Notes: generated from the sequence alone by a model not told the origin. DNA of 64,000 nt from Idiomarina abyssalis (GCF_900116625.1 NZ_FPBE01000002.1:124001-188000); one strand, 5' to 3'; positions 46,141 through 55,598 are shown, counted from the first letter of the stretch. Numbers and translations: made by a program.

Positions 46141-47793
46141 ATGAAAAAAACACTGTTTAGTTTAGCCCCACTGGCGCTGATTTTAATGGGCTGCAGCGAG
46201 CCTGAGCCAACCGATAAAAAATCAATTGAGAATTACGAATTAGTTGCTGAAGCTGAACAACGGCTTGATATTTATACACCTTATCAGCTCAAGACCGACT
46301 TATCGCACTTGTCAGACGACCAAAAGAAGATGGTGAGTTTACTCATAGATGCGTCGGAAATTATGGATAACCTATTCTGGCAGCAAGCTTTCCCCGGAAA
46401 TAAAGAAAGCCTTTTAAGCAGTGTTGAAGGTGACGTACGTGAATTTACCGCAATTAACTACGGCCCCTGGGATCGCCTCAATAACAACAAACCTTTCTTG
46501 ACCGGTTTTGAGGAAAAACCTGAAGGTGCGAATTTCTACCCGGCCGATATGAGTAAAACTGAATTTGAAAATGCAGACCTTGCTGACAAAGACAGTCTAT
46601 ACACGTTGTTGCGCCGTGATGAGCAAGATGAATTGATTACCGTACCCTATTCAGAAGCCTTTAAAGATTCATTAACCAGAGCTTCGGACATACTCCTTGA
46701 AGCCGCAGACCTGGCAGAGAGTCAGGCATTCGCGAAATATTTGCGCCTGCGCGCTGAGGCTTTTTTAAGTAATGAATACCAGCCGTCAGATATGGCCTGG
46801 ATGGAAATGACCGATAACGATGTTGATGTGGTTATTGGCCCTATCGAAAACTACGAAGACCATCTGTACGGTTACAAAACCGCGTTTGAGTCTTATGTTT
46901 TGATAAAAGATAAAGCATGGAGCGAGCGCTTAGCGAAATACGCTGAGTATTTACCGCAATTACAGGAAGGCTTGCCCGTTGAGCCGGCTTATAAAGCAGA
47001 AATGCCGGGCGCCAATGCTCAGCTAAATGCCTACGACGCGGTTTACTATGCCGGTCACTCCAATGCAGGCAGTAAGACCATTGCCATAAACCTGCCTAAC
47101 GACGAAGAAGTTCAGCTGGAAAAAGGCACTCGCCGCTTACAGCTGAAAAACGCCATGCAGGCTAAGTTCGATAAAATTCTGGTGCCTATTGCTGAGCAGT
47201 TAATTGTACCGGAGCAGCGTGAGAACATTACGTTTAATGCCTTTTTCGCGAACACCATGTTCCACGAAGTAGCACACGGCCTGGGTATTAAAAACACCCT
47301 GAATGACAAAGGCACCGTGCGTTCGGCATTGAAAGAGCACGCTTCTGCGCTGGAAGAAGGTAAAGCCGATATTCTGGGGCTTTACATGGTCACCCAGTTG
47401 TTTGAACAAGGCGTTTTAGCTGAAGGTGAGCTGGAAGACTATTACACCACCTTTATGGCCAGTATTTTCCGCTCGGTGCGCTTTGGTGCATCCAGTGCCC
47501 ACGGCAAAGCCAACATGATTCGTTTCAACTACTTTGCCGATGAAGGCGCCTTCAAGCGCAATGAAAAAGGCCAATACGCCATTGATATGGACAAAATGCG
47601 TGCCGCCATGAACAGCCTTTCAGAAAAAATTCTGACCCTGCAAGGCGACGGCGACTACAACGGTGTGGCTGAACTGGTTGCAACCTTAGGCGTTGTCAGC
47701 CCACAGCTCAAAGCCGACCTCGACAAACTCGCCGACGCCGGCATCCCCGTTGACGTCACCTTCAAACAAGGCAAAGAAGTGCTGGGCCTATAG
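46141..47793 (+). CDS. M49-like zinc peptidase lipoprotein
   Basis: The 550-residue protein has a lipoprotein signal (LALILMGCSEPEP, lipobox Cys 18). The zinc motif HEVAHGLG (H375, E376, H379) and a downstream EEGKAD (405-410) resemble M49/dipeptidyl-peptidase III-like families, in which the second motif provides the third zinc ligand. Unlike classical DPP III (HELLGH), it has the shorter HExxH spacing. It is probably attached to a membrane in the periplasm and cleaves short peptides. Element B starts just after the stop. Confidence 0.82.
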   Translation: MKKTLFSLAPLALILMGCSEPEPTDKKSIENYELVAEAEQRLDIYTPYQLKTDLSHLSDDQKKMVSLLIDASEIMDNLFWQQAFPGNKESLLSSVEGDVREFTAINYGPWDRLNNNKPFLTGFEEKPEGANFYPADMSKTEFENADLADKDSLYTLLRRDEQDELITVPYSEAFKDSLTRASDILLEAADLAESQAFAKYLRLRAEAFLSNEYQPSDMAWMEMTDNDVDVVIGPIENYEDHLYGYKTAFESYVLIKDKAWSERLAKYAEYLPQLQEGLPVEPAYKAEMPGANAQLNAYDAVYYAGHSNAGSKTIAINLPNDEEVQLEKGTRRLQLKNAMQAKFDKILVPIAEQLIVPEQRENITFNAFFANTMFHEVAHGLGIKNTLNDKGTVRSALKEHASALEEGKADILGLYMVTQLFEQGVLAEGELEDYYTTFMASIFRSVRFGASSAHGKANMIRFNYFADEGAFKRNEKGQYAIDMDKMRAAMNSLSEKILTLQGDGDYNGVAELVATLGVVSPQLKADLDKLADAGIPVDVTFKQGKEVLGL

Positions 47794-47796
47794 AGC

Positions 47797-47961
47797 GGGT
47801 GGAGGGATTGAACCACGAGCGCTGAGGTTTCAGGAGCTACTGCGGAGGACGCCCGTGAATACATCCCTGTAGGGCTTGGGCAGCGCCATCCATGGCGCTG
47901 CACACCTCCTCAGTAGCTCCCGAAACCATTGGGCGCACTCATGGTCCATTCCCCCCACACG
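47797..47961. repeat. Long palindrome with conserved core (element B)
   Basis: The inner arms 47,826-47,848 and 47,905-47,927 pair at 21 of 23 positions, and imperfect pairing extends outward to about 47,797 and 47,961. The 56-base core (47,849-47,904) starts ACGCCCGTGAATAC and ends ATGGCGCTGCACA. It matches the reverse of the element A core with about five differences. It lies between the peptidase gene and the ars cluster. Confidence 0.85.
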
Positions 47962-47975
47962 ACCGATGGTAGATA

Positions 47976-48020
47976 GGGCCGGTTGCTCACTTGTAAGCGT
48001 TACGAGTGAGCAACCGGCCC
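47976..48020. repeat. 16-bp perfect hairpin with repeated loop motif
   Basis: GGGCCGGTTGCTCACT and AGTGAGCAACCGGCCC are perfectly complementary around a 13-base loop. The loop and inner stem, CTTGTAAGCGTTACGAGTG, recur with one change in the left arm of element C (49,921-49,939). No T-tract follows, so it is not a simple terminator. Confidence 0.8.
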
Positions 48021-48048
48021 TCCTCCCAGCTTGGCTATTGCGCGGTCA

Positions 48049-48088
48049 ATATATTCGGTATAGCATATATATGGACTATCGAATATAT
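48049..48088. promoter_or_regulatory. Likely ArsR operator and ars promoter
   Basis: ATATATTCG (48,049-48,057) and CGAATATAT (48,080-48,088) form a perfect inverted repeat just before the ars ATG. The TTCG/CGAA-type dyad is typical for ArsR-family operators. Confidence 0.65.
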
Positions 48089-48099
48089 GGTGTTACCTG

Positions 48100-48840
48100 A
48101 TGACGAAGGTTTTGTTTCTGTGTACGGCGAATTCTGCGCGGTCTTTGATGGCGGAGGCTATTTTTCGGCAGTTTGCTGGTGATGACTTTGAGGTTGCCAG
48201 TGCGGGTACTGAGCCAACACAACCTGAACCGGGTGCTTTAGCGGCATTAGAGCACTTGGGTGTTGAAACTGATGGGCTGCATTCAAAAGCACTTGCTGAA
48301 ATTGATCTCAATCGCTTCGATTATGTGATAAGTCTCTGTAACCGCGCCCGCACAGAATGCCAAACTTTGTGCGGTGATCAGCATTTCATTGCCTGGGACT
48401 TTCCCGACCCGGTAACCAGCAAAAAAGCGGATGCATTTAAGAAAACGGCGCATGAATTAAGCGAGCGTATAAAGATGCTGTTGCTTATTTTACGCAAAAA
48501 AAGTGACCGTCCGCAGCTGTTTGATGAGCCGCATGAGTTCTTCAAAATTCTCGCTGACCCGTTGCGCCTGCAAATGATTTTAATGCTGCAACACCATGGC
48601 GAGTTATGTGTCTGCCAGTTTGTCGATGCCACCGGTATGTCACAACCCAAAGTGTCGCGGCATTTAGCACAGCTGCGCGAATACGGCTTGCTGGCCGACC
48701 GTAAAGATCAGCGCTGGGTGTACTATCGAATTAATCCCGCCCTACAGGACTGGATGGCAACTATCATTAAGACGACTGCGGACTATCATAAGTCGCTAAT
48801 TCCCCAACAAGTTAAGGATGTCGATAATGGGTGTGTTTGA
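48100..48840 (+). CDS. Fusion of LMW-phosphatase-type arsenate reductase and ArsR repressor
   Basis: The product has 246 residues. Residues 1 to about 130 are a low-molecular-weight phosphatase-type Ars[17 protein letters not shown] with the CX5R loop (C8 to R14) and the Asp loop AWDFPDPV. Residues about 143-235 are an ArsR winged helix ([18 protein letters not shown], then [18 protein letters not shown]), with CVC in GELCVCQFV as the arsenite-sensing site. One protein thus reduces arsenate and senses the product, and probably binds the upstream dyad. It overlaps the ACR3 gene. Confidence 0.92.
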   Translation: MTKVLFLCTANSARSLMAEAIFRQFAGDDFEVASAGTEPTQPEPGALAALEHLGVETDGLHSKALAEIDLNRFDYVISLCNRARTECQTLCGDQHFIAWDFPDPVTSKKADAFKKTAHELSERIKMLLLILRKKSDRPQLFDEPHEFFKILADPLRLQMILMLQHHGELCVCQFVDATGMSQPKVSRHLAQLREYGLLADRKDQRWVYYRINPALQDWMATIIKTTADYHKSLIPQQVKDVDNGCV

Positions 48841-49867
48841 ACGGTTTTTATCGGTTTGGGTCGCTCTGGCGATTATTGCCGGTACCTTACTGGGTAACTT
48901 ATTCCCACCAGTGTTTGAAGTACTGTCAGGTATAGAGTTTGCGCAGGTTAACCTGATTATTGCGGTGTTGATATGGCTGATGATTTACCCGGTAATGGTG
49001 CAGGTCAACTTCGAGTCCATTACACAAATCGCTAAAGAGCCTAAAGGGCTTATTCTAACGGTCGTTATTAACTGGCTTATTAAGCCATTTACAATGGCTT
49101 TTGTGGGTTGGCTATTTTTTAAAGGTGTATTTGCTGATTTCATTCAGCCCGAAACTGCTAACGAGTACTTGGCCGGGGTCATTCTACTCGGTGTTGCGCC
49201 GTGTACGGCCATGGTGTTTATCTGGAGCCAACTGACCAAAGGCGATGCCAGCTATACGCTGGTACAGGTGTCGGTCAACGACGTCATTATGATTTTTGCC
49301 TTCGCCCCTATTGCTGCCCTGCTGCTGGGTATTACCGATATTATTGTGCCCTGGCAAACCTTACTGTTAAGTGTTGGCTTATACGTCGTGGCACCGCTTA
49401 TTGCCGGGCTGTTAACGCGCCAGCGGCTAAAGAGCAAAGCAACATCGAAGCAGCAAAATGTCGAGTCCGCACTGCAAACCTTTGATGCCCGCATGAAGCC
49501 CTGGTCCATTGTCGGCTTACTGCTAACCGTAGTGCTGCTGTTTGGCTTTCAGGCAGAGGTGTTACTGACGCGTCCCTTAGACATTGCCATGATAGCAACC
49601 CCGTTGCTGATTCAAACCTACGGCATTTTTGCTATCACTTTTATTATTGCGTTGCTGATTAAGTTGCCTTATAGAATTGCGGCTCCGGCTTGCTTAATTG
49701 GTACCTCAAACTTTTTTGAGTTAGCAGTAGCTGTGGCTATTTCATTATTTGGTTTGCAGTCCGGCGCCGCGTTGGCCACTGTTGTGGGTGTGCTGGTAGA
49801 AGTACCGGTGATGCTCTCTTTAGTCTGGTTCGCGAATAAGACGAAACACTGGTTTACATCAAGTTAA
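48818..49867 (+). CDS. acr3: ACR3-family arsenite efflux permease
   Basis: This 349-residue protein has about ten membrane segments. The ACR3 signature Cys lies in [20 protein letters not shown], and [13 protein letters not shown] is present near the C-terminus. It exports arsenite made by the reductase using the proton motive force. The ATG at 48,818 overlaps the ArsC-ArsR gene by 23 bases, so they are translationally coupled; a second ATG lies 9 bases later. Confidence 0.95.
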   Translation: MSIMGVFERFLSVWVALAIIAGTLLGNLFPPVFEVLSGIEFAQVNLIIAVLIWLMIYPVMVQVNFESITQIAKEPKGLILTVVINWLIKPFTMAFVGWLFFKGVFADFIQPETANEYLAGVILLGVAPCTAMVFIWSQLTKGDASYTLVQVSVNDVIMIFAFAPIAALLLGITDIIVPWQTLLLSVGLYVVAPLIAGLLTRQRLKSKATSKQQNVESALQTFDARMKPWSIVGLLLTVVLLFGFQAEVLLTRPLDIAMIATPLLIQTYGIFAITFIIALLIKLPYRIAAPACLIGTSNFFELAVAVAISLFGLQSGAALATVVGVLVEVPVMLSLVWFANKTKHWFTSS

Positions 49868-49905
49868 AGGGGAATAATGAGCGCAAAAACCCTTTAGATA
49901 CTGGA

Positions 49906-50065
49906 GGGGGAGTTTGTTGTCTTGTAAGCGTTATGAGTGTTGCGCCCCCTATGGTGGAGTGTCGAAGGCCAAGGATGGCCTTCGTCAAGCCCTCATGGAT
50001 GAGCTTGTAGCGTCTCCGCCATAGCGGGCGCAATGCTCAAGCGAAACAGGACAGCAAACTCCCCC
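49906..50065. repeat. Long palindrome with conserved core (element C)
   Basis: The left arm 49,906-49,959 and right arm 50,014-50,065 pair imperfectly but over their whole length (GGGGGAGTTTG outermost, TATGGTGGAG innermost). The core (49,960-50,013) has the layout of elements A and B: an opening TGT, a GGCCA/TGGCC-type hairpin, AAGCCCT, and a closing GCGT, though the sequence differs more. The CTTGTAAGCGTTATGAGTG motif lies in the left arm. A run of nine C ends the element. Confidence 0.8.
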
Positions 50066-50114
50066 CCCCGAGCCCAAAAGCAGGCAGGTAAGAGATACAC
50101 AAAAGGAGTCTTTT

Positions 50115-51110
50115 ATGACTATTAAGGTTGGAATTAACGGTTTGGGTCGTATTGGCCGTCTCGCTTTGCGGGTGGCGTGGGAAAACCCTGAGCTGGAGGT
50201 TGTTCAGGTGAATGACCCGGGTGCTGATGCGGCTACTTTTGCGCACTTACTCAATTTTGACTCGGTGCACGGTCGCTGGGGCTATGAAGCTGAAGGTCTG
50301 GACGACGCCATTCAAATTAGTGGGAAACGCATTGCTTTCTCTCAGCACAAAACCATTGCCGACAACGACTGGAGTGGTTGTGATGTGGTTCTGGAAGCCT
50401 CCGGTAAGATGAAAACCGTGAAGGTGCTCAACGACTACCTGTCACAAGGCGTTAAACGAGTTGTCGTATCAGCCCCAGTCAAAGAGCCCGGCGCTTTGAA
50501 TATTGTGATGGGCGTTAATGACCACCTTTACGATCCTGAAAAACATCAGATACTCACGGCAGCGTCCTGCACCACTAACTGTCTGGCTCCTGTGGTTAAA
50601 GTACTGCAGGACAAAATAGGTATTAAGCATGCGTCAATTACCACCATTCACGATTTGACCAACACCCAAAGCATTCTGGACGCGCCACACAAAGACTTGC
50701 GCCGTGCCCGTGCCTGCGGCATGAGCTTAATCCCGACGTCTACTGGTTCGGCAACGGCTATTGTCGAGATTTTCCCGGAGCTTAAGGACAAGATTGACGG
50801 CCACGCGGTGCGCGTACCCCTTGCCAATGCGTCGTTAACCGACTGTGTGTTCGAAGTCGAAAAGGCCACTTCGGTGGAAGAGATCAACGGCTGGATGAAA
50901 GAAGCCGCAGAAGGTGAACTTAAAGATATTCTGGGTTACGAAGAGCGCCCGTTAGTGTCAATAGATTACAAAACCGACCCGCGCTCAAGCATCATCGATG
51001 CGCTGTCGACCAAGGTCATTAACGGCACGCACGTTAAAATTTATGCCTGGTATGACAACGAGTGGGGTTATGCCAACCGCGCGGTTGAACTGGTCGAAAA
51101 GGTCGGATAA
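50115..51110 (+). CDS. Glyceraldehyde-3-phosphate dehydrogenase of the arsenic cluster
   Basis: The 331-residue protein is a [23 protein letters not shown], the catalytic Cys in [16 protein letters not shown], and [18 protein letters not shown]. In ars clusters with arsJ, GAPDH is known to make 1-arseno-3-phosphoglycerate from glyceraldehyde-3-phosphate and arsenate, which ArsJ exports. Its location here and overlap with arsJ point to that role rather than glycolysis. AAGGAG precedes the ATG. Confidence 0.93.
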   Translation: MTIKVGINGLGRIGRLALRVAWENPELEVVQVNDPGADAATFAHLLNFDSVHGRWGYEAEGLDDAIQISGKRIAFSQHKTIADNDWSGCDVVLEASGKMKTVKVLNDYLSQGVKRVVVSAPVKEPGALNIVMGVNDHLYDPEKHQILTAASCTTNCLAPVVKVLQDKIGIKHASITTIHDLTNTQSILDAPHKDLRRARACGMSLIPTSTGSATAIVEIFPELKDKIDGHAVRVPLANASLTDCVFEVEKATSVEEINGWMKEAAEGELKDILGYEERPLVSIDYKTDPRSSIIDALSTKVINGTHVKIYAWYDNEWGYANRAVELVEKVG

Positions 51111-52327
51111 TGCTAAGTAAGCTGTCGCCGGCAATACGCCAATATTTAATTGTTACCGGCAACTACTGGGCCTTTACCCTGACTGACGGCGCGCTGCGCA
51201 TGCTGGTGGTGCTGCATTTCCACCAGTTGGGTTACAGTGCGCTGGAAGTGGCCATGTTGTTCCTGTTCTACGAGTTTTTCGGCATAGTCACTAACCTGTT
51301 TGGTGGCTGGCTGGGGGCCCGTTGGGGGCTCAATCGCACCATGAACATTGGGCTCGGCATACAAATTGTGGCACTCGCCATGCTGTTGGTGCCCAGTTCG
51401 ATGCTCACTGTTATTTGGGTGATGGCCGCTCAGGCGCTGTCCGGTATTGCCAAAGATCTCAATAAAATGAGCGCCAAAAGCACCATTAAGCTACTGGTGC
51501 CGGACGACAAACAAGGCCAGCTGTATAAGTGGGTCGCCATACTCACTGGCTCAAAAAACACATTAAAAGGCGTTGGCTTTTTCCTGGGTGGCTTGTTGCT
51601 TACATTAATTGGCTTTCAGGGCGCAGTGCTTGCCATGGCAGTTATGCTCAGCCTGGTTTGGGTAGGCAGTTTGATCTTCCTGAAAAAAGAGTCTGGCAAA
51701 GCCAAGTTCAAACCTAAATTTAAAGACATTTTATCCAAAAGCCGTCCTATTAATATTCTATCGGGCGCGCGCTTTTTACTTTTTGGCGCCCGCGATGTCT
51801 GGTTTGTGGTGGCCTTACCGGTGTTCTTAGCCAGCCAGCTGGACTGGAGCCACTGGCAAGTGGGCAGCTTTTTGGCCTTGTGGGTTATTGGCTACGGTTT
51901 TGTGCAAAGCATTGCGCCTAAATTCACAAAAAATAGCAAGGACGTGCCCAAAACTCAGGCGGTGGTATGGAATGCACTACTGACGCTGAGTCCGCTTGCG
52001 TTAACCCTGGCGCTTTGGCAACACTTGCCGGTTACCCAAAGCATTATTATTGGCTTAGGGTTGTTCGGTATTCTGTTTGCCATTAATTCGTCGCTACACA
52101 GTTACCTTATTGTCTCTTACTCACGCGCCGACGGTGTGTCTTTGGACGTTGGTTTTTACTACATGGCCAATGCCGCAGGGCGTCTATTAGGCACCATTTT
52201 ATCGGGCTGGGTGTATCAGCAATGGGGGCTGGTTGCTTGCCTAATGATATCAACGCTGCTATTGCTATTATCCACGGCTGCAATTAGCTTTTTGCCAGCC
52301 AGAGATTCGGTTAAGGAACCACAATGA
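51110..52327 (+). CDS. arsJ: Organoarsenical efflux MFS permease
   Basis: The 405-residue major facilitator protein has about twelve membrane segments. Its start (YLIVTGNYWAFTLTDGALRM) and GIAKDLNKMSAKSTIKLLVP match ArsJ, the exporter of 1-arseno-3-phosphoglycerate. The ATG overlaps the GAPDH stop (TAATG), showing tight coupling. Together the pair gives a second arsenate resistance route beside reduction and ACR3 efflux. Confidence 0.93.
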   Translation: MLSKLSPAIRQYLIVTGNYWAFTLTDGALRMLVVLHFHQLGYSALEVAMLFLFYEFFGIVTNLFGGWLGARWGLNRTMNIGLGIQIVALAMLLVPSSMLTVIWVMAAQALSGIAKDLNKMSAKSTIKLLVPDDKQGQLYKWVAILTGSKNTLKGVGFFLGGLLLTLIGFQGAVLAMAVMLSLVWVGSLIFLKKESGKAKFKPKFKDILSKSRPINILSGARFLLFGARDVWFVVALPVFLASQLDWSHWQVGSFLALWVIGYGFVQSIAPKFTKNSKDVPKTQAVVWNALLTLSPLALTLALWQHLPVTQSIIIGLGLFGILFAINSSLHSYLIVSYSRADGVSLDVGFYYMANAAGRLLGTILSGWVYQQWGLVACLMISTLLLLLSTAAISFLPARDSVKEPQ

Positions 52328-53001
52328 AATATTTAGTGTTTTTAGGTACGGTACGCGATAGCACACCGCCCAAGCCAGCCAGGTTGGGCGAACGTGTAGC
52401 AAAGGCCTGCGTTAATTATCTGGAACAAAGCTTCGATAACGCAGAAGTCGAACTCATCGACCCTTTAGATTACTCATTTGATGATGTTTTTAAGCCACAT
52501 TTTTCATACCATGAAAAAGACGTTCCCGAACAGTTAGACTCTCTGGCTAAAAAGATTGAAGCCGCCGATGCTTACGTTATGGTCAGCCCTGAGTACAACC
52601 ACTCCATGAGTCCGGCTCTGGCAAACTTGCTGAATCATTTTGGTGCGTCTTTGTACTCCTATAAACCCAGTGCCATTGTGACTTACTCGGCCGGTCAGTG
52701 GGGTGGTGTTCGCGCTGCGGTTAACATGCGCACTTTCCTGTCAGAGTTAGGCTGCTTGCCAGTATCGGCTATGATCCACGTGCCTAAAGCACAAACCGTG
52801 TTTGAGGAAAATGGCAAGTTCAATCAGGAAGTTAAAGACACTGAACGCTGGATCCAATATTTTGGCCGAACTCTGAATCAGTTATTCTGGTGGGCCGAAG
52901 CCACACAAAAACAACGCGAAGCACTGAACCCGCACAAGCTGGTCAGCGACTTTAAAAGTGACCCGTCACAACGCAATGCACCAGACAGCGACCGAAAATA
53001 A
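52324..53001 (+). CDS. NADPH-dependent FMN reductase-like flavoprotein
   Basis: The product has 225 residues. The flavodoxin-like fold is indicated by YLVFLGTVRDSTPPKPARLG and VSPEYNHSMSPALANLLNHF. It is related to the ArsH/ChrR/YieF flavoprotein group but is not clearly ArsH. Its ATG overlaps the arsJ stop (ATGA), so it belongs to the ars operon, perhaps for redox chemistry of arsenicals or oxidative stress. Confidence 0.85.
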   Translation: MKYLVFLGTVRDSTPPKPARLGERVAKACVNYLEQSFDNAEVELIDPLDYSFDDVFKPHFSYHEKDVPEQLDSLAKKIEAADAYVMVSPEYNHSMSPALANLLNHFGASLYSYKPSAIVTYSAGQWGGVRAAVNMRTFLSELGCLPVSAMIHVPKAQTVFEENGKFNQEVKDTERWIQYFGRTLNQLFWWAEATQKQREALNPHKLVSDFKSDPSQRNAPDSDRK

Positions 53002-53210
53002 TTTTTCGGTTGTAGTTGGCACATTTTATGCTAAAATTCGCGCTCTTTTTTTGACCAGCCTCAAACCAGAAGGAGCCACCTACGTGCTGACGCGTATTAC
53101 GCCACCCTAGCCGTCACTTCCCTGTCACAGGTGCGCAGTAGGCTGTTCACTGCTTTTCTGGCCATTCCGGCCGCTTTATGTTTGCTACTAAAATTTGGTG
53201 TCATTTAACT
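53002..53210 (+). promoter_or_regulatory. Possible leader with short ORF before the SulP gene
   Basis: This 209-base region has a clear AGGAG (53,071-53,075) followed by GTG at 53,084 and an eight-codon ORF, V(M)LTRITPP-stop, ending at 53,110. A small GC hairpin (GGCC-ATTCC-GGCC near 53,160) lies close to the transporter start, whose own ribosome binding site is weak. A promoter may lie near 53,010-53,040 (TTGTAG, 16 bases, TAAAAT). A regulatory role is inference. Confidence 0.4.
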
Positions 53211-54701
53211 ATGTTGAAGTCTATCCAGCAGAACTGGTTTTCTAATATACGTGGTGATTTGCTCTCAGGTATTGTCGTTGCTCTAGCGCTAATTCCTGAA
53301 GCTATCGCATTCTCTATTATCGCCGGTGTTGATCCGAAAATAGGCTTGTACGCTTCTTTCTGTATTGCCGTTGTTATCGCTTTTACGGGTGGCCGCCCGG
53401 GTATGATATCTGCCGCAACCGGCGCTATGGCCCTGCTAATGGTCACCCTGGTCAAAGATCACGGACTTCAGTACCTGCTAGCCGCCACTCTATTGACCGG
53501 CGTACTGCAAATAATTGCCGGCTACCTCAAACTTGGGGAGCTGATGCGCTTTGTTTCACGCTCGGTAGTCACGGGTTTCGTTAACGCGCTGGCCATTCTG
53601 ATTTTTATGGCACAATTGCCAGAGCTGACCAATGTCACCTGGCACGTTTATGCAATGACCGCAGCAGGCCTCGCCATTATTTACGGTTTCCCCTACGTTC
53701 CGGTTATCGGTAAAATACTGCCCTCTCCGCTGGTTTGTATCGTGTCTTTAACCATAGTTGCCGTATTCTTAGGTCTGGATATTCGTACCGTGGGTGATAT
53801 GGGCGAACTCCCGGACACTCTGCCGATATTCCTGTGGCCTGATGTTCCGTTAAACTTTGAAACCTTAGCGATAATTTTCCCTTACTCTGCAGCACTTGCG
53901 GTTGTTGGTATTCTTGAGTCACTAATGACAGCAACCATTGTTGACGACTTAACCGATACTTCCAGTGACAAAAACCGCGAGTGTAAAGGTCAGGGCATTG
54001 CGAACATTGGCTCTGGTTTACTCGGCGGTATGGCCGGTTGCGCTATGATTGGTCAGTCAATTATTAACGTAAAGTCCGGTGGCCGTACTCGACTCTCCAC
54101 ACTTGTCGCCGGTATATTCTTATTGGTCATGGTTTTAGTGCTGGATAAATTACTGGTGCAAATTCCAATGGCCGCACTAGTTGCGGTAATGATAATGGTC
54201 TCTATAGGTACCTTTAGCTGGAGCTCCATTAAGAACTTGAAGAAGCATCCACTGTCCACCAATATTGTCATGGTAACCACGGTTGCTGTCGTTGTCGCAA
54301 CACATAACCTGGCTTATGGCGTTCTGGTTGGCGTGCTTCTGGCTGCTATGTTCTTTGCGAACAAAATTGGTCATTATCTTTACGTTAAATCAGACATCGA
54401 TGCGGACGGCAATAAGCGTACCTACCGTGTCATTGGGCAGGTATTTTTCAGTTCATCTGAAAAGTTTCTTGCGGCATTTGATTTTAAGGAAGGGGTTGAG
54501 CAGATTGTCATTGACCTGAGTCATGCTCACTTCTGGGATATTACCGCCGTTGATGCGCTTGATCGGGCTGTAGTCAAATTTCGCCGTGAAGGTGCCGAAG
54601 TTGAAGTCATTGGGCTGAACGAAGCCAGTGCAACTATCGTTGACCGTTTTGGCGTACACGACAAGCCTGATGCCGTTGACAAGCTAATGGGCGGTCACTA
54701 A
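53211..54701 (+). CDS. SulP-family anion transporter
   Basis: I chose the ATG at 53,211 (496 residues) because the family begins a few residues before [20 protein letters not shown]; an ATG at 53,178 is possible. About 11-12 membrane segments are followed by a C-terminal STAS domain (about 400-496, [20 protein letters not shown]). SulP proteins carry sulfate, bicarbonate or dicarboxylates; the coupling to a stress protein suggests a bicarbonate or C4-acid role, but the substrate is not certain. It overlaps the next ORF. Confidence 0.9.
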   Translation: MLKSIQQNWFSNIRGDLLSGIVVALALIPEAIAFSIIAGVDPKIGLYASFCIAVVIAFTGGRPGMISAATGAMALLMVTLVKDHGLQYLLAATLLTGVLQIIAGYLKLGELMRFVSRSVVTGFVNALAILIFMAQLPELTNVTWHVYAMTAAGLAIIYGFPYVPVIGKILPSPLVCIVSLTIVAVFLGLDIRTVGDMGELPDTLPIFLWPDVPLNFETLAIIFPYSAALAVVGILESLMTATIVDDLTDTSSDKNRECKGQGIANIGSGLLGGMAGCAMIGQSIINVKSGGRTRLSTLVAGIFLLVMVLVLDKLLVQIPMAALVAVMIMVSIGTFSWSSIKNLKKHPLSTNIVMVTTVAVVVATHNLAYGVLVGVLLAAMFFANKIGHYLYVKSDIDADGNKRTYRVIGQVFFSSSEKFLAAFDFKEGVEQIVIDLSHAHFWDITAVDALDRAVVKFRREGAEVEVIGLNEASATIVDRFGVHDKPDAVDKLMGGH

Positions 54702-54718
54702 TGGAAAAGGATTCAGTA

Positions 54719-55567
54719 ATGAAACATGTTGTTGCTTGTATTGATGGTTCCGCGTCAACGCAGTCTGTCTGTGATTACGCCAGTTGGGCGGCGTTGCGTT
54801 TAAGTACGCCTCTGACACTCTTTCATGTTCTGGACGAAGCCCGCTACCCTACCGAACCGGATATGACCGGCAACATAGGTTTAGGCAGCAGGGAAGCCTT
54901 GCTTGAGCAATTAGCAGAACTGGACCAGCAACGCAGCAAGCTTGCTTTAGAGCAAGGTCACCACATGCTTGAAAGCGCAAAAGAAAGAGCGCTTCATGAC
55001 GGTGTCGAACAGGTCAATCTGCGACAACGTCATGGTGATTTAGCCGAGTCTCTGTTAGAAATTGAAGACTCTATGCGACTACTGGTTATGGGTCTTCATG
55101 GCGAAGACACCTCTCGCACCAACCGCGTGGGTAGTCAGCTTGAAACTGTTGTACGAACCATGCATCGACCAATACTGGTTGCGCCTGAAGAGTTCACTGA
55201 ACCGAAAAGTGTCATGCTGGCATTTGATGGCAGCGACTCTTCCCGAAAAGGCATTCGTCTTTTGGCTGAAAGCCCAATATTTCGTGGACTACCACTGCAT
55301 TTGGTGATGGTGGGCGCTGACACTAATGACAACCATGCCGCCATTGAAGCGGCCGCCAACCACTTGCGAGAGTTAGGTCATGACGTGCATTTTGAAATAC
55401 GCTCCGGAGAAGTTGAACCGACTCTGCACGCCTATCAAAAAGAGCATAATATTGATCTAATGGTAATGGGTGCCTATGGTCATTCGCGTATTCGTCAGTT
55501 TTTAGTTGGCAGTACCACAACCAGTTTGTTACAAACGACCAACTCTGCTTTATTGCTGCTGCGTTAA
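54719..55567 (+). CDS. Tandem universal stress protein
   Basis: From the ATG at 54,719 (AAGGA upstream) it has 282 residues; an ATG at 54,701 overlapping the SulP stop is the alternative. It has two Usp domains: the first (VVACIDGSASTQSVCDYASW) is followed by a second (KSVMLAFDGSDSSRKGIRLL) ending VMGAYGHSRIRQFLVGSTT, with the ATP-binding G-x2-G-x9-GS pattern. It is paired with the SulP gene, as in several marine bacteria. Confidence 0.9.
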   Translation: MKHVVACIDGSASTQSVCDYASWAALRLSTPLTLFHVLDEARYPTEPDMTGNIGLGSREALLEQLAELDQQRSKLALEQGHHMLESAKERALHDGVEQVNLRQRHGDLAESLLEIEDSMRLLVMGLHGEDTSRTNRVGSQLETVVRTMHRPILVAPEEFTEPKSVMLAFDGSDSSRKGIRLLAESPIFRGLPLHLVMVGADTNDNHAAIEAAANHLRELGHDVHFEIRSGEVEPTLHAYQKEHNIDLMVMGAYGHSRIRQFLVGSTTTSLLQTTNSALLLLR

Positions 55568-55598
55568 TCGCAGACAAAATGATCTCAAGGAAAATGAT

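Noticed and set aside
48100..48840. Frameshift or assembly error joining arsC and arsR
   Set aside because: A single continuous frame covers both domains with a plausible linker, and the downstream gene overlaps normally, so a true fusion is more likely.
50061..50069. Run of nine C as a phase-variation tract
   Set aside because: It lies outside any coding frame at the edge of a palindrome, so slippage would not switch a gene directly.
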